From: VXMO01 sp965205915
GTDB lineage: Bacteria; Chloroflexota; Dehalococcoidia; UBA6926
Length of the DNA stretch: 64,000 nucleotides
Assembly: GCA_965205915.1 (NCBI GenBank)
Contig: OZ242191.1
Span: 186,001 to 250,000, forward strand
Reading direction: 5' to 3'
The first letter of the stretch is position 1. Every line of letters begins with the position of its first letter. Shown one piece after another: positions 53,848 through 62,800 of this stretch. The position numbers and the translations under genes are program-made. The notes beneath the pieces were generated by a model. The model was not told where the DNA came from and did not search any database. It worked only from the letters and a program-made list of their open reading frames with translations.

Positions 53848-55839
53848 ATGGGTCTTCGTCTGCTAATTGCATTGGCTTGTGGCATCATGGCCATTCTCTT
53901 TGTTGCCGCGTGCGGAGATGGCCAATCATCGGTGGATTCGGCGACAGGGACGCAGGCTCCTGCCACTGCCTCACCGTCCACCTTCCTGCTCTCCCTGTCC
54001 CCTACCCTTACACCCACCTCTATTGACGTCGAGACACCATCGGACGCCTCGGACTATGCCGACGATGAACTGCCGGGCATCGCGCAGTTGCTCGTCGACG
54101 ATTTCTACGGCTCTGATTTCGAACGCGCAGCGGAAGCATCCTCATCTTTTTGCCGACCGGGCAATGCAGGAGAATTAACGGCGATGCGGGGATCGGCTCC
54201 GGCTGCTGAGGTTGTCGCCGTGGAGCGGATCGCCAATCACGGGATGATCGTGTTCACGCTTATCACAGCAGATGACACGCCGCCCAGGACAGAGAGCCAC
54301 CTTGTTGTCTTTGAGGGCGGGCGGTGGGTGAGCAACGATTGTGACGCCGGCCGGGCGGCTGTCGCGTTTGGACTGAGGCTGATTCCAGCGGACGAAGACG
54401 CGGCAGGAGAGGATACATTCCCCACGCTGTCCAAGCCCCGATTTCCAGAGTTGCGCGATACGCCGGCCGAGCACTCCAACGAACTCATCGCCCGCAGCGC
54501 AGAGGCGTCACTTACGGCCCGCGTCAGCATAGAACTCGCTGTTCCTCATCCTGACCTTGCTGCCATGCGGGCAATCGGCGCGGCAGAGTGCCAATCGGTG
54601 GTCGACGCAGATCTGGCGCAGATGGCGTCAGAATCCCGAAAGACCCTCACGAACGTGAGTTACTCTTTCCGTTATCACGTCAACGCCGTTGAGAGAATCG
54701 ATGAGAACCGTGCGTGGGTCAGCGCAATAAAGATCGTGGATGGCGACCTCCGAGACCTTGTGCCTCCCACACTGTTCACCTACTGGAAGGGCCGCTGGAG
54801 GATGGCGGACTGCCCGGAGGCGCGGCGAGATTGGCCTGAAGCGCCGGAGACCGTTCCGCAGATCCTGCGGGTTGGGCTCGCGGGCGAGCCGGTGCAGGTT
54901 CAGGGCGGGTACCGTGAAGCGCCGTATGCCGTCACGATACTGGGTCAGCCGGAACCCATCGACGAGACAATGCTCCGGCTGGCGGTTCGATACACCTCCA
55001 TTGTCGGCAGGTGGCCATACGAATCGGCCAATCTCGTTGAGGCGCGCATGGCAATCCCCGGGGACGATGGCGAACTCAGCGTTTGGGCAGAAAAACCGTG
55101 TCCTGACGCCGCTGAACAATCGGGACAGATCGTCAAAGGCGGCTGGATTGACAGCAACATCTGCTTCGCACCGGCGGAAGAGCCGGAGGTTCAGGAGGAA
55201 GATGGTCTTCCACGACCGGCGGCATGGGCGGAGTTCGATGTGGACTGGCTGCTGAGCGATCCACTGGAACGGCCCGTGTTTGTCGATTTGACGCAGCAAG
55301 TCACTCCGGCGCCCCCTGCCCGATTCGAGAACGGTCGCCAGACGAGTCCGGTAGCAGGTATCGATGAGCGGCTGCGCTTCATTAGATGGCCCATATCTGA
55401 TGACGTTCCGCTCCGTGGTTATGGAGACCCTGTCGTCGTCTGGGGAGCCTACTATTGGAATAGCCGCGAGACTGCTGCCCTTTCAGGGGTTGAGGTTTTC
55501 TCTTCCACTATTGTGCGCTTCCGCGTCTCTATAACGAACAAAGGGCTGCTTTTCGGCACTGCGGACAGAACAGGCGTCGTGCTGACTGGCTTCCCTGACC
55601 AGAACGGTCGGATTCCCGGTGTATGGAGCGCCATATATGAAGACGATACTGGCGCTCCCCTAGCCGACAGCTTTGCAGGCGTTGACATTGAACGCGGTGA
55701 ATCCCACGAAGCCTACATGTATTTCCGCGCTCCGGAAAGCTCTATCGCGCCCACTGACGGGATGCCCGCAATTCTGTGGGTGCCGGACATCAACGGCGAC
55801 TACACACCCATCTACCTGGACATCGACGAAGACAACTAG
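53848..55839 (+). CDS. Large lipoprotein with repeated NTF2-like domains
   Basis: A 663-residue protein. The signal peptide has the lipobox LFVAACGDG, then a Ser/Thr/Pro linker. Residues of about 70-190 and 215-330 share a pattern (DDFYGSDFERAAEASSSFC and ALAAMRAIGAAECQ-like openings, ending with an aromatic strand, VVFEGGRWVSNDCD and FTYWKGRWRMADC). This suggests two NTF2-like domains with a conserved Cys pair. Two further beta-rich domains follow (about 345-450 and 520-663), the last with VVVWGAYYWNSRETAAL and YMYFRAPESS. No family name is certain. It lies behind the kelch lipoprotein gene in one transcription unit. Confidence 0.75.
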   Translation: MGLRLLIALACGIMAILFVAACGDGQSSVDSATGTQAPATASPSTFLLSLSPTLTPTSIDVETPSDASDYADDELPGIAQLLVDDFYGSDFERAAEASSSFCRPGNAGELTAMRGSAPAAEVVAVERIANHGMIVFTLITADDTPPRTESHLVVFEGGRWVSNDCDAGRAAVAFGLRLIPADEDAAGEDTFPTLSKPRFPELRDTPAEHSNELIARSAEASLTARVSIELAVPHPDLAAMRAIGAAECQSVVDADLAQMASESRKTLTNVSYSFRYHVNAVERIDENRAWVSAIKIVDGDLRDLVPPTLFTYWKGRWRMADCPEARRDWPEAPETVPQILRVGLAGEPVQVQGGYREAPYAVTILGQPEPIDETMLRLAVRYTSIVGRWPYESANLVEARMAIPGDDGELSVWAEKPCPDAAEQSGQIVKGGWIDSNICFAPAEEPEVQEEDGLPRPAAWAEFDVDWLLSDPLERPVFVDLTQQVTPAPPARFENGRQTSPVAGIDERLRFIRWPISDDVPLRGYGDPVVVWGAYYWNSRETAALSGVEVFSSTIVRFRVSITNKGLLFGTADRTGVVLTGFPDQNGRIPGVWSAIYEDDTGAPLADSFAGVDIERGESHEAYMYFRAPESSIAPTDGMPAILWVPDINGDYTPIYLDIDEDN

Positions 55840-55879
55840 CGGTAAATGGTTCCTTGCATCAGCTTACTGACCGCCGGGC

Positions 55880-56005
55880 TCAGGTCCACGGCCAGCGAGA
55901 AGGTTCGCAATACAGTCCTGTCAGGTGTATTTGCCCTTCCTCTCACCAAACCACCACCAACTGAAACACGCGCTCAGTTCGCAGTATTGACTGCTTTCGC
56001 GCACC
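55880..56005. repeat. Repeat A copy 4 fused to repeat B copy 3
   Basis: GGTCCACGGCCAGCGAGAAG, then GTTCGCAATACAGTCCTGTC and AGGTGTAT (repeat A, to about 55947) runs directly into ACCAAACCACCACCAACTGA and CGCTCAGTTCGCAGTATTGA (repeat B, 55945-56005). At 39.1 kb the two occur in the other order, so they are separate units. Confidence 0.65.
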
Positions 56006-56350
56006 AAACTGGTCAAAATCAAGAACCTTCAGCCTGACGGTTACGTTGGAGGTGTAGTGGAAGATTTGGGTGCCAGAATCCCGTTCGCTTCCGCAACGAT
56101 GGGGCGGAGAACTGGGCATCCCGCAAACTGCTTTATTGTTCGCCGCGAACTGTCTGAATTACGGCGCGAACAGTAGACCGGAGCCATCAGCGTGGATGCC
56201 TGTGCCTGCCGCATCGTGAAAGTCGTCAACCAATTCGGCCTCCGACCAGTCCCAACCCCCTAGGCCCCACAACCAATAGAAAAAGATGACTTGGGCGTCG
56301 TTCGCTATCAGGTGGTGGTGCCGGCGTCATTGTTGTTTGCCCCAGTGCAG
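56006..56350. other. Gene-free stretch beyond the lipoprotein cluster
   Basis: 345 bases with no supported gene. Short frames on both strands have no motif or ribosome site. It separates the envelope gene cluster from the TIR/ParB operon. Confidence 0.4.
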
Positions 56351-56779
56351 TTAGGATCGAACAATCTCGATTACTGCAACTCCGGCTACCCCAGTCAGCA
56401 GCAAAGCGGTGTAGAAGAGAATATGGCTCCACGCCAGTGCTGCCTTCGACAGTTCAGCCCATCGACGCCCTTTGGCTCTTGTCTCCATGGTGAAGTATGA
56501 TCCCGAGCCGGGCGATGATGGCTCTCCCTGTCTTACCTCGTCAAAGAGCTTACGGAACCTGCGTTCGTGCATGAGGAAATACCCGTCCAGCGCCCAAAGT
56601 GGCAGGACAACGATGTATCCGGCGATGGCCGACCATTGCTCAGTCGTAGCCGCGAATGCAAAAACCGCCGTGGAGACTGCCACGGTGAAAGACTTTATCG
56701 CAAACGAATTTCGGGCCATCCGACCGATTATGGCCTGAATCAGCTTCAGGTGTTCGACGCGCGCTGTTTCCTGTTCCAT
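56351..56779 (-). CDS. Membrane protein partner of TIR-like gene
   Basis: About 142 residues from ATG 56779 (MEQETARVEHLKLIQAIIGR). Hydrophobic segments at about residues 30-65 (a likely pair, FTVAVSTAVFAFAATT and AIAGYIVVLPLWALDGYF) and 112-136 (HILFYTALLLTGVAGVAVIE) give three membrane helices, with a cytosolic loop between. It overlaps the end of the TIR-like gene by 34 bases, so they are coupled. Small membrane effectors beside TIR-like proteins are known in anti-phage operons; the role here is inferred. Confidence 0.7.
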   Translation of the reverse strand: MEQETARVEHLKLIQAIIGRMARNSFAIKSFTVAVSTAVFAFAATTEQWSAIAGYIVVLPLWALDGYFLMHERRFRKLFDEVRQGEPSSPGSGSYFTMETRAKGRRWAELSKAALAWSHILFYTALLLTGVAGVAVIEIVRS

Positions 56780-57150
56780 GCGTTCTCGATTGCCTGATTT
56801 ATCCGGTCCCAATCCCAAGGGATTGGCTTCTTCACAGATGTAACGCCGGTGTAGTTCTCTCCCCTCGGTATAACCTGAATGATTGGCCTGCCAAGGCGTC
56901 TAGCTATCCTCACTTCAGAGCGAACGCCGGGGGCATTGTGAGTGTCCTGCCCAACGAGAATGACAACTATATCGCACCGTTCGATATTCTGTCTCGCCTG
57001 CTGCTGCCACTGGTTCTCAGCGCCTGCTTCTTGCAGCGAGCTATTGACGACTCTGTGCGGGCTTCTGTCACGAGCCTGACCGAAGAACTCATCACGCAAG
57101 GCGCGATCCTTGTCGTACTCAAAGCTAGCGAAGATGTTGAGAGTCGCCAT
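56746..57150 (-). CDS. TIR-like (MTH538/ThsB-type) domain protein
   Basis: A 134-residue single-domain protein. LNIFASFEYDKDRALRDEFF opens the flavodoxin-like TIR fold. IERCDIVVILVGQDTHNAPG and VRSEVRIARRLGRPIIQV follow, with a Glu in RSEVRIA at the place of the TIR catalytic or scaffold Glu. This matches the TIR-like MTH538 (DUF1863) group that includes Thoeris ThsB, whose members make or bind NAD-derived signals. It is followed by the overlapping membrane protein gene and preceded, 203 bases upstream, by a DNA adenine methylase gene on the same strand. Confidence 0.85.
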   Translation of the reverse strand: MATLNIFASFEYDKDRALRDEFFGQARDRSPHRVVNSSLQEAGAENQWQQQARQNIERCDIVVILVGQDTHNAPGVRSEVRIARRLGRPIIQVIPRGENYTGVTSVKKPIPWDWDRINQAIENAWNRKQRASNT

Positions 57151-57353
57151 CGAGTCGCTCCTAGATGCCTATGGTCACTATGTCAAATTGACTTCCCTTG
57201 CGCCGCCTTCCGTCCCCGCCATGTGTGCAACGAGATTTTGCAACAGAGTATGTTCCCGACGCCCGGCCACGGAGGCTCCGATCATCCAATGATTCGAATT
57301 CGACGTGGCCTTGCCTGTATGTTGTCTGTAGGGGGGCTCAGTTAACCTCTGCA

Positions 57354-58280
57354 TTACACCTTGCCATCTCGGCGGTCCTCAAGTCTTGCAAAAATTGGAT
57401 GAGAACTCTGCCTACTCGACATGCGAAATGTTGCGGAGCTACTCCAGCTAGAAGGCAGATCGAAGTGGCTGGACAAGAACATCGCCTCTCTACTCTTATG
57501 CCTGCCTTGCGCACTGTAAGAGAGTTCAAATGACAGACAGGTCTCTTTAACGTAGAGTGAGTGCCCAAATGCGCCCTCGTAGTCGTATGTCACTATCCAC
57601 GGATGCCTTAACTGGGTCACCTGATGCTCGAGCTCTCGGTGGTCGGAGATGCCGTAGTTATTGAGATAAAGTTTCTGACCTTTCTCGATGTATGGCGGAT
57701 CGATGAAGGTAAAGGCACTTTGACCAAACTCATTTGCCACATTAGTCACGAATTGGACACCATCCCCGTGATAGACCTTGATCCTATCCCGATACCTTCC
57801 TATCTTGCGTATGCGCCTGATCAGTTCTTCTTTTGGGAATCGTGCGGCAAGGGACCATTTGCCGTTCTGATGCACCCCTCCAATTACCCCGCCCCCGATA
57901 ATCCCTGATCTGTTCGTGCGGTTAAGGAAGAACGTTGCGAACCCAAGATCTGCAAGTGCGGCATCATCTCGAGATTCGTAGACTGCTCGCTGTTTACGCC
58001 ATTCAGCAATGGTTATGTCTACCGACTGGATCCTGTTACAGAATTCTTCAGTGTCATTAATTACGGAATGCCAAAAGGCATAGACTGGCCGGCTCAGGTC
58101 ATTTATATGAATAGTCGCAGCATATTCGCCAAAGAGGAGCGCCAATGCTATGGAGGCACCGCCAGCGTAAGGCTCTGCATACTGCACATTACTAATTGAA
58201 TTCAGATCCAACAAACGCATTATGAATGCGGTAAGACGCCTCTTGCCGCCCGGGTATCGTAGCGGAGAATAAAATGGCAT
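57354..58280 (-). CDS. D12-class N6-adenine DNA methyltransferase
   Basis: A 308-residue Dam/DpnM-type enzyme. PFYSPLRYPGGKRRL is the N-terminal signature, AEPYAGGASIALALL is the AdoMet-binding motif I, and FTFIDPPYIEKGQKLY carries the catalytic DPPY. Order and length fit the alpha (D12) class. It methylates the N6 of adenine in a short DNA site, which I cannot predict. The last 60 residues are Ser-rich and unusual. It starts 28 bases after the ParB/Srx gene; no restriction endonuclease gene with a recognisable catalytic motif lies beside it. Confidence 0.92.
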   Translation of the reverse strand: MPFYSPLRYPGGKRRLTAFIMRLLDLNSISNVQYAEPYAGGASIALALLFGEYAATIHINDLSRPVYAFWHSVINDTEEFCNRIQSVDITIAEWRKQRAVYESRDDAALADLGFATFFLNRTNRSGIIGGGVIGGVHQNGKWSLAARFPKEELIRRIRKIGRYRDRIKVYHGDGVQFVTNVANEFGQSAFTFIDPPYIEKGQKLYLNNYGISDHRELEHQVTQLRHPWIVTYDYEGAFGHSLYVKETCLSFELSYSAQGRHKSREAMFLSSHFDLPSSWSSSATFRMSSRQSSHPIFARLEDRRDGKV

Positions 58281-58308
58281 GGGTCGACTCGAAGGGGTCA
58301 GGAGCGCT

Positions 58309-59637
58309 CTATGGAGACCATAATGCGATGAACCAGGGCTGCAAATTGTCCCAGTCTGCCCTGAGATCTGACGGGCCTGGGAACATATGCTGGTTGTGAA
58401 CGTAGTTGTGCATTACAGTAATTGATGGGCCCAAGTAGCTATCCTTCTGCGCCGATCGTCGAACCGGTCTTGCCTGTTGTTCAGTCAGTTTCCGGCGAGT
58501 CACTAGATCTCCCGTTACGTCCAGAAGTTTCTGTCTAAGTCGCTTATCTTGAGGCGCAGGAAGTCCGACACGGTCAATGTAGGAATCTGCGCTCAACTCA
58601 AGAAATACTCGAAAAAGTACGCTTATGGCATTGGGGTATGTCTGGAGATTTAGCCTCCTCAGTTCTTGCTCGATGTTGTGTACTCGAGGATCAGTTACGT
58701 TCAGAACACAGTCGGTGGGGACTAGACGTTCTCGAGGTTTCGGAGGCGTCCTCTTCTTGGTCGTCTGTTTGCCGTTGCTGCTGGACGACCGTCCGGAAGA
58801 AAGAGGGATCCCTGCGCCCGCATCATGAATCAGTGGGCCCACAGATTCGTTAGGTATACGTGACGCATACTCTGTCCTTTGATCGCTAGTGTATACATGG
58901 CCTACGTTTATTCTGCCGCTCGCAATATCGTCTGCGACATACAATAACCCCTTTGCGACAGATTCCTCATCAGTCAGCATCGTCAGAGTCTGGTCTTGCC
59001 ACTCAAGTCCTAGCTTTGCCCGCACTACGGGACTCGCCAATAGCCTCCTGTACGTGGTTGGTGCCACTTTAGCGCGGAACTCTTGAGTGATTTCACCACG
59101 CTTCTGAAGAAAGTCGAGTGCCTGCAGATGAATTTCCGGAGGGTCGGTTCGGGCTCGAAAACGTGCGCTCTCTTCCGATCCCCATTGGACCGATCCAGCA
59201 CCTCCTCGTTCCCCCATATGCCTCAATTCAATCCAGTGATGAGCTTCGTCGCTGTCATTGACAACGAGGCATGTCACAGAGCCAGGTCCCTCTTTCTGGT
59301 ACTCCTTACTCAGTTTCCTGAGCGAGGTCAGCGCAGTTTTCGACACTGCCCCTTCCACGGATTCAGGGTTTTCTAACGCACGGAGCGCGGCCAAACGGCG
59401 GTTTCCATCTAAGACAACAAATCGATTGTCAGAACTCTCTACACCCATGACGATCATTAGCTCACTGGGATCAAGTCCATGTTCCAGAATATCCTGAGCG
59501 AGTACGCGCAATTTAGCTCCCTGGTTTGTAGTCAAGGAACGAAGCGTTTCGCGTTGGCCTTGGTTGGGACTGGCGAGTCGAGGGTTTTCCTCGTCGAATA
59601 ATAGGTTGGCAATCGGGATGTCGACGGGCTCGGCCAA
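58309..59637 (-). CDS. ParB/sulfiredoxin-fold protein (copy 3)
   Basis: A 442-residue protein. The ParB/Srx core is VDIPIANLLFDEENPRLASP, AQDILEHGLDPSELMIV and VLDGNRRLAALRAL (GNRR). It is followed by WIELRHMGERGGAGSVQW, similar to the HxVGxxxW motif of the two copies at 1.4-5.3 kb. The C-terminal 200 residues are longer than in those copies, with a Ser/Lys-rich linker and a helical domain (NAISVLFRVFLELSADSYID). The start is TTG 59637 after AGGAG (spacing eight). As head of the operon with an adenine methylase, it may couple DNA binding or NTP hydrolysis to methylation. Confidence 0.8.
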   Translation of the reverse strand: MAEPVDIPIANLLFDEENPRLASPNQGQRETLRSLTTNQGAKLRVLAQDILEHGLDPSELMIVMGVESSDNRFVVLDGNRRLAALRALENPESVEGAVSKTALTSLRKLSKEYQKEGPGSVTCLVVNDSDEAHHWIELRHMGERGGAGSVQWGSEESARFRARTDPPEIHLQALDFLQKRGEITQEFRAKVAPTTYRRLLASPVVRAKLGLEWQDQTLTMLTDEESVAKGLLYVADDIASGRINVGHVYTSDQRTEYASRIPNESVGPLIHDAGAGIPLSSGRSSSSNGKQTTKKRTPPKPRERLVPTDCVLNVTDPRVHNIEQELRRLNLQTYPNAISVLFRVFLELSADSYIDRVGLPAPQDKRLRQKLLDVTGDLVTRRKLTEQQARPVRRSAQKDSYLGPSITVMHNYVHNQHMFPGPSDLRADWDNLQPWFIALWSP

Positions 59638-59863
59638 TGCTGCTTCTCCTTAGCTGCGATTCGCGTCTCAAGAACTCCTAAGATAATGCATGTCCTTAGA
59701 TAAGTGCAAACCGTAGGAGCAGGTGGCCTTGAGGCGGTCGCGGATGACGAGGAGTCGCCGAGCATCTGGTGGCCGAAAAGGAGCTGCTCTTTTCGCTGCC
59801 CGCCCCGGTGTAATTCGCGTAGCGGGGCTGCCCGCCGATGTCCAGGGCGATGCGCCTGCGTTC

Positions 59864-62800
59864 CTACCTGCGGAACCGGCCCGCGTACCTGACACCGCCC
59901 ACCACGAGCGCTACCGGGAGCAGCAGGATGAGCAGCCATTGCCACCATGGCAGGCCTCCCCCGTCGTCTTCCGGCGGCGCCACGGGCGGGACAGGGGTCG
60001 CAGTCGCCGTGGGCGCGGGTGTCGCAGTCGGCGCAGGCGTCGCAGTGGGCGTTGGCGTGGCAGTTGGCCGCGGAGTCGCCGTCGGTGTGGCCGTTGGCTG
60101 AGGCGTCGCCGTTGGTGTGGCCGTTGGCTGAGGCGTCGCCGTTGGTGTGGCCGTTGGCAATGGTGTCGGCGTTGGTGTGGCGGTTGGCAGTGGTGTCGGC
60201 GTTGGTGTGGCGGTTGGCAATGGTGTCGGCGTGAGCACCGGCTCGTCCACGTTTCTCACATTAATGGTCACGGTGATGGAGGCGTCCCGGCGGCTGCTAT
60301 TGCGGCCGGATGAGTTCTTGCCGTCGGAGACCCACACAATGACGGAGTATTCGGACCTGGCCTCATAGTCCAGGGCGGCTTTGGTCAACAACTGGCCGGT
60401 GGAGGGGTCGATGTCGAAGAACTCGTCGTCGTCACCCCGCAAGACGTAGGTCAGCGTGTCGTCATCTCTATCTCTCGCGGTGACCGGCCTGCCGATGCGG
60501 GCACCGGCGGACGTGTTCTCATCTATCGAGCGATCTGTCGCCTCGTCCTCCAAGAACTCAGGCGCTCGGTTCCGAGTGCTTCCCCCGCTGCTTCCGGATG
60601 TTGACGGCGGTGGCGGCGGTGGTGGCGGTGGCGCCACCGTGACCGTCGCGCTCACGCCGGGGGCCATGGTGACTCCCGTGTAGCCGCTGACGGTGTGGGT
60701 GATCATGGCCGATTGGCCGGTGGAACCGGCGGGCGCGCTGACCGTGACGCTCTGCGCGTTGTCCCATTCCGCAGGCATGAAGATCAGGCTGGGCGGCTGG
60801 AACGTCACGTCCGGGTTGTCGGACGCCGGGGTGACGGTGACGTTGCCGGTGGGCCGCGTGTTCAGCGTCACCCTGTACGTCGCGCTCCGACCTTGAACCA
60901 CCCTGAGCGTTTGGGGAGTAATGTTGACTCCCGGTCCGTCGTCGTCGGTGATGTTGACCGTGGCAGTGGCCCCCGCGATCACGCGGGCCGGCAGCATGCC
61001 GAATCCCAGCAGCACGCTCTCCCCATCGTCGTCGTCCGGGTCCTGGGTTGCGGAGAAAGTGAAGGTCCGCTCCGTCTGTCCCGTGGCGAACGTCACGCTG
61101 GCGGGCGGCGCCAGATAGTCGGGGTCGGTCCCGCCCGGCGCAGTTGTTGTGCCCTGAGCGGTCGCGGTCAGCGGAATCTCCACGGTGCGCTCCGGGTCCG
61201 CGCTCAGCTGAACCGTCACGGTCACCCTCCCGCCCTCTGCGACCGCGTACGACGCCTCGGCGAAGCTCACGGTCACCTCCGGGTCATCGTCGTCGCTGAT
61301 GCCCAGCAGGGTCGACGTGCGGGCACCCGCGGTGACTGCGCCCGGCAGCGTGCCGAAGGCCAGCAGCACGGTCTCCCCGTCGTCGTCGTCGGTATCGTCC
61401 GTCGCGGTGAAGGTGACTGTTTTCTCCGTCTCGCCGCTGACGAACGTCACGCCCGTTGGCACGGAGTAATCGGACGTGGTCGCCCCGCTCTGCCCGGTCG
61501 CCGTCAGCGGGATGGTGAGCGTGCGCTCCGGATCCTTGTCCAGCCGCACCGTCACTTCCTGATTCGCGCCCTCGGCGACTGTGTACGATGGCTGCGTGAA
61601 TGTCACCGTCACCTCAACGGGGGGCACGGTGGTGACGTTCTCGTCCGTGAAACCGTCGGCTTCTTTCCCGCTTAGGTCCTGGATCTTGTTCGTCGACGGC
61701 TTGGTGTAGCTGACCGTGACCGTCTGCCCGGGCGTCACTGTCGTGCCCAGGGTGAGGTTCACCTCTCTACCGTTTATGGACACGGCGCTCGGGTTGGTCC
61801 CGGTTCCGCCGTCGACCTTGACGATGAAAGCGGTGGCCGCCGGGGCCGTGGTGTTGAGATCCTCACTGTAAGTGAGCGTGAGCGTGGCCCCTTGCGCCGA
61901 CGCCTCGGCTAGCGTCGGCTTCGTGGTGTCCACCTTGTGGGCCGGCAGCGCCGCCTGCGCGGCGTGGTCCAGGTCGGCATTCCGGGGGACCAACAAGTCC
62001 TTGGATGGAGATGCCACGATAGTGCCGCCATTGAAGCTGAGCGCGTTGGCGCCCCAGGAGATTCCGTCGCTGTCGTCGGCGTCCGTGTTCGCGGCGGTGT
62101 AGGAGAACACGAGATCCGTCGTGTCGCTGCCACTGGTATACGCCGCCTGGCGGGTCGCGCCGCCGAGGTCGAAAGTGAACTGCGGTCCGCCGCCCGCCTC
62201 AACTAGTCCGCTGAACGTGACCGTGAACTCGATCTTGTCTCCGACGCCGTAGAAGCCCCCCGTCGGCGTCGAGGTGACCTCCACGTCCGTGACCTCGAGC
62301 GGGTCGTCGTCCAAAATGGAGATTGTCGTGCGTTCGTCCGGGAGGGTTGAGGGGATATCGGCCGAAGCGGTAGAATCGTTGGCCCCATCGAAGCCCATGC
62401 GGAATATCTCATTCGGCTCGACCAACGTGTCCTGGAGGGTTACGTACGTGATTACGACCGTCTGCGTCTTCCCTCCGCCGGATGCGGGCTGCCAATCTCC
62501 GGGCTCGGCTCTCGCTCTCGGGTCGGGGTACGCAACGAAATCGACGCCGGAGTCCGCCACCTCAGGGGTGGTCTCCAGGAAGACGGTGAAACGGTCCCTT
62601 GGCTCCGCCAGCCCCGGAGCGAGGGTGAAGATCAACGTCGTGTCCACTGTCGCGCCCTCATCCACTGTCCAACTGGCCTGGGAGAAGCGGACCGAGAGCG
62701 GGAGGCCCGCCGCCGGGGCCTTGACCTCCACTGTCGCCGCGTTGTTCGGCGCAAGCGCCGGCGCATACCCCGCCCCCTCCGCCACCGTGACCGTCAGGTC

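Noticed and set aside
56041..56229. 62-residue minus-strand frame in the gap before the TIR operon
   Set aside because: No start site, motif or coding bias.
59638..59863. Possible short gene (frames such as 59668-59895, minus) between the ParB copy 3 and adhesin genes
   Set aside because: The frames are Arg/Ala-rich shadows overlapping the adhesin end and resemble no family.
60071..60230. CRISPR-like regular repeats
   Set aside because: Units are contiguous with no spacers and code for a Thr/Pro stalk.
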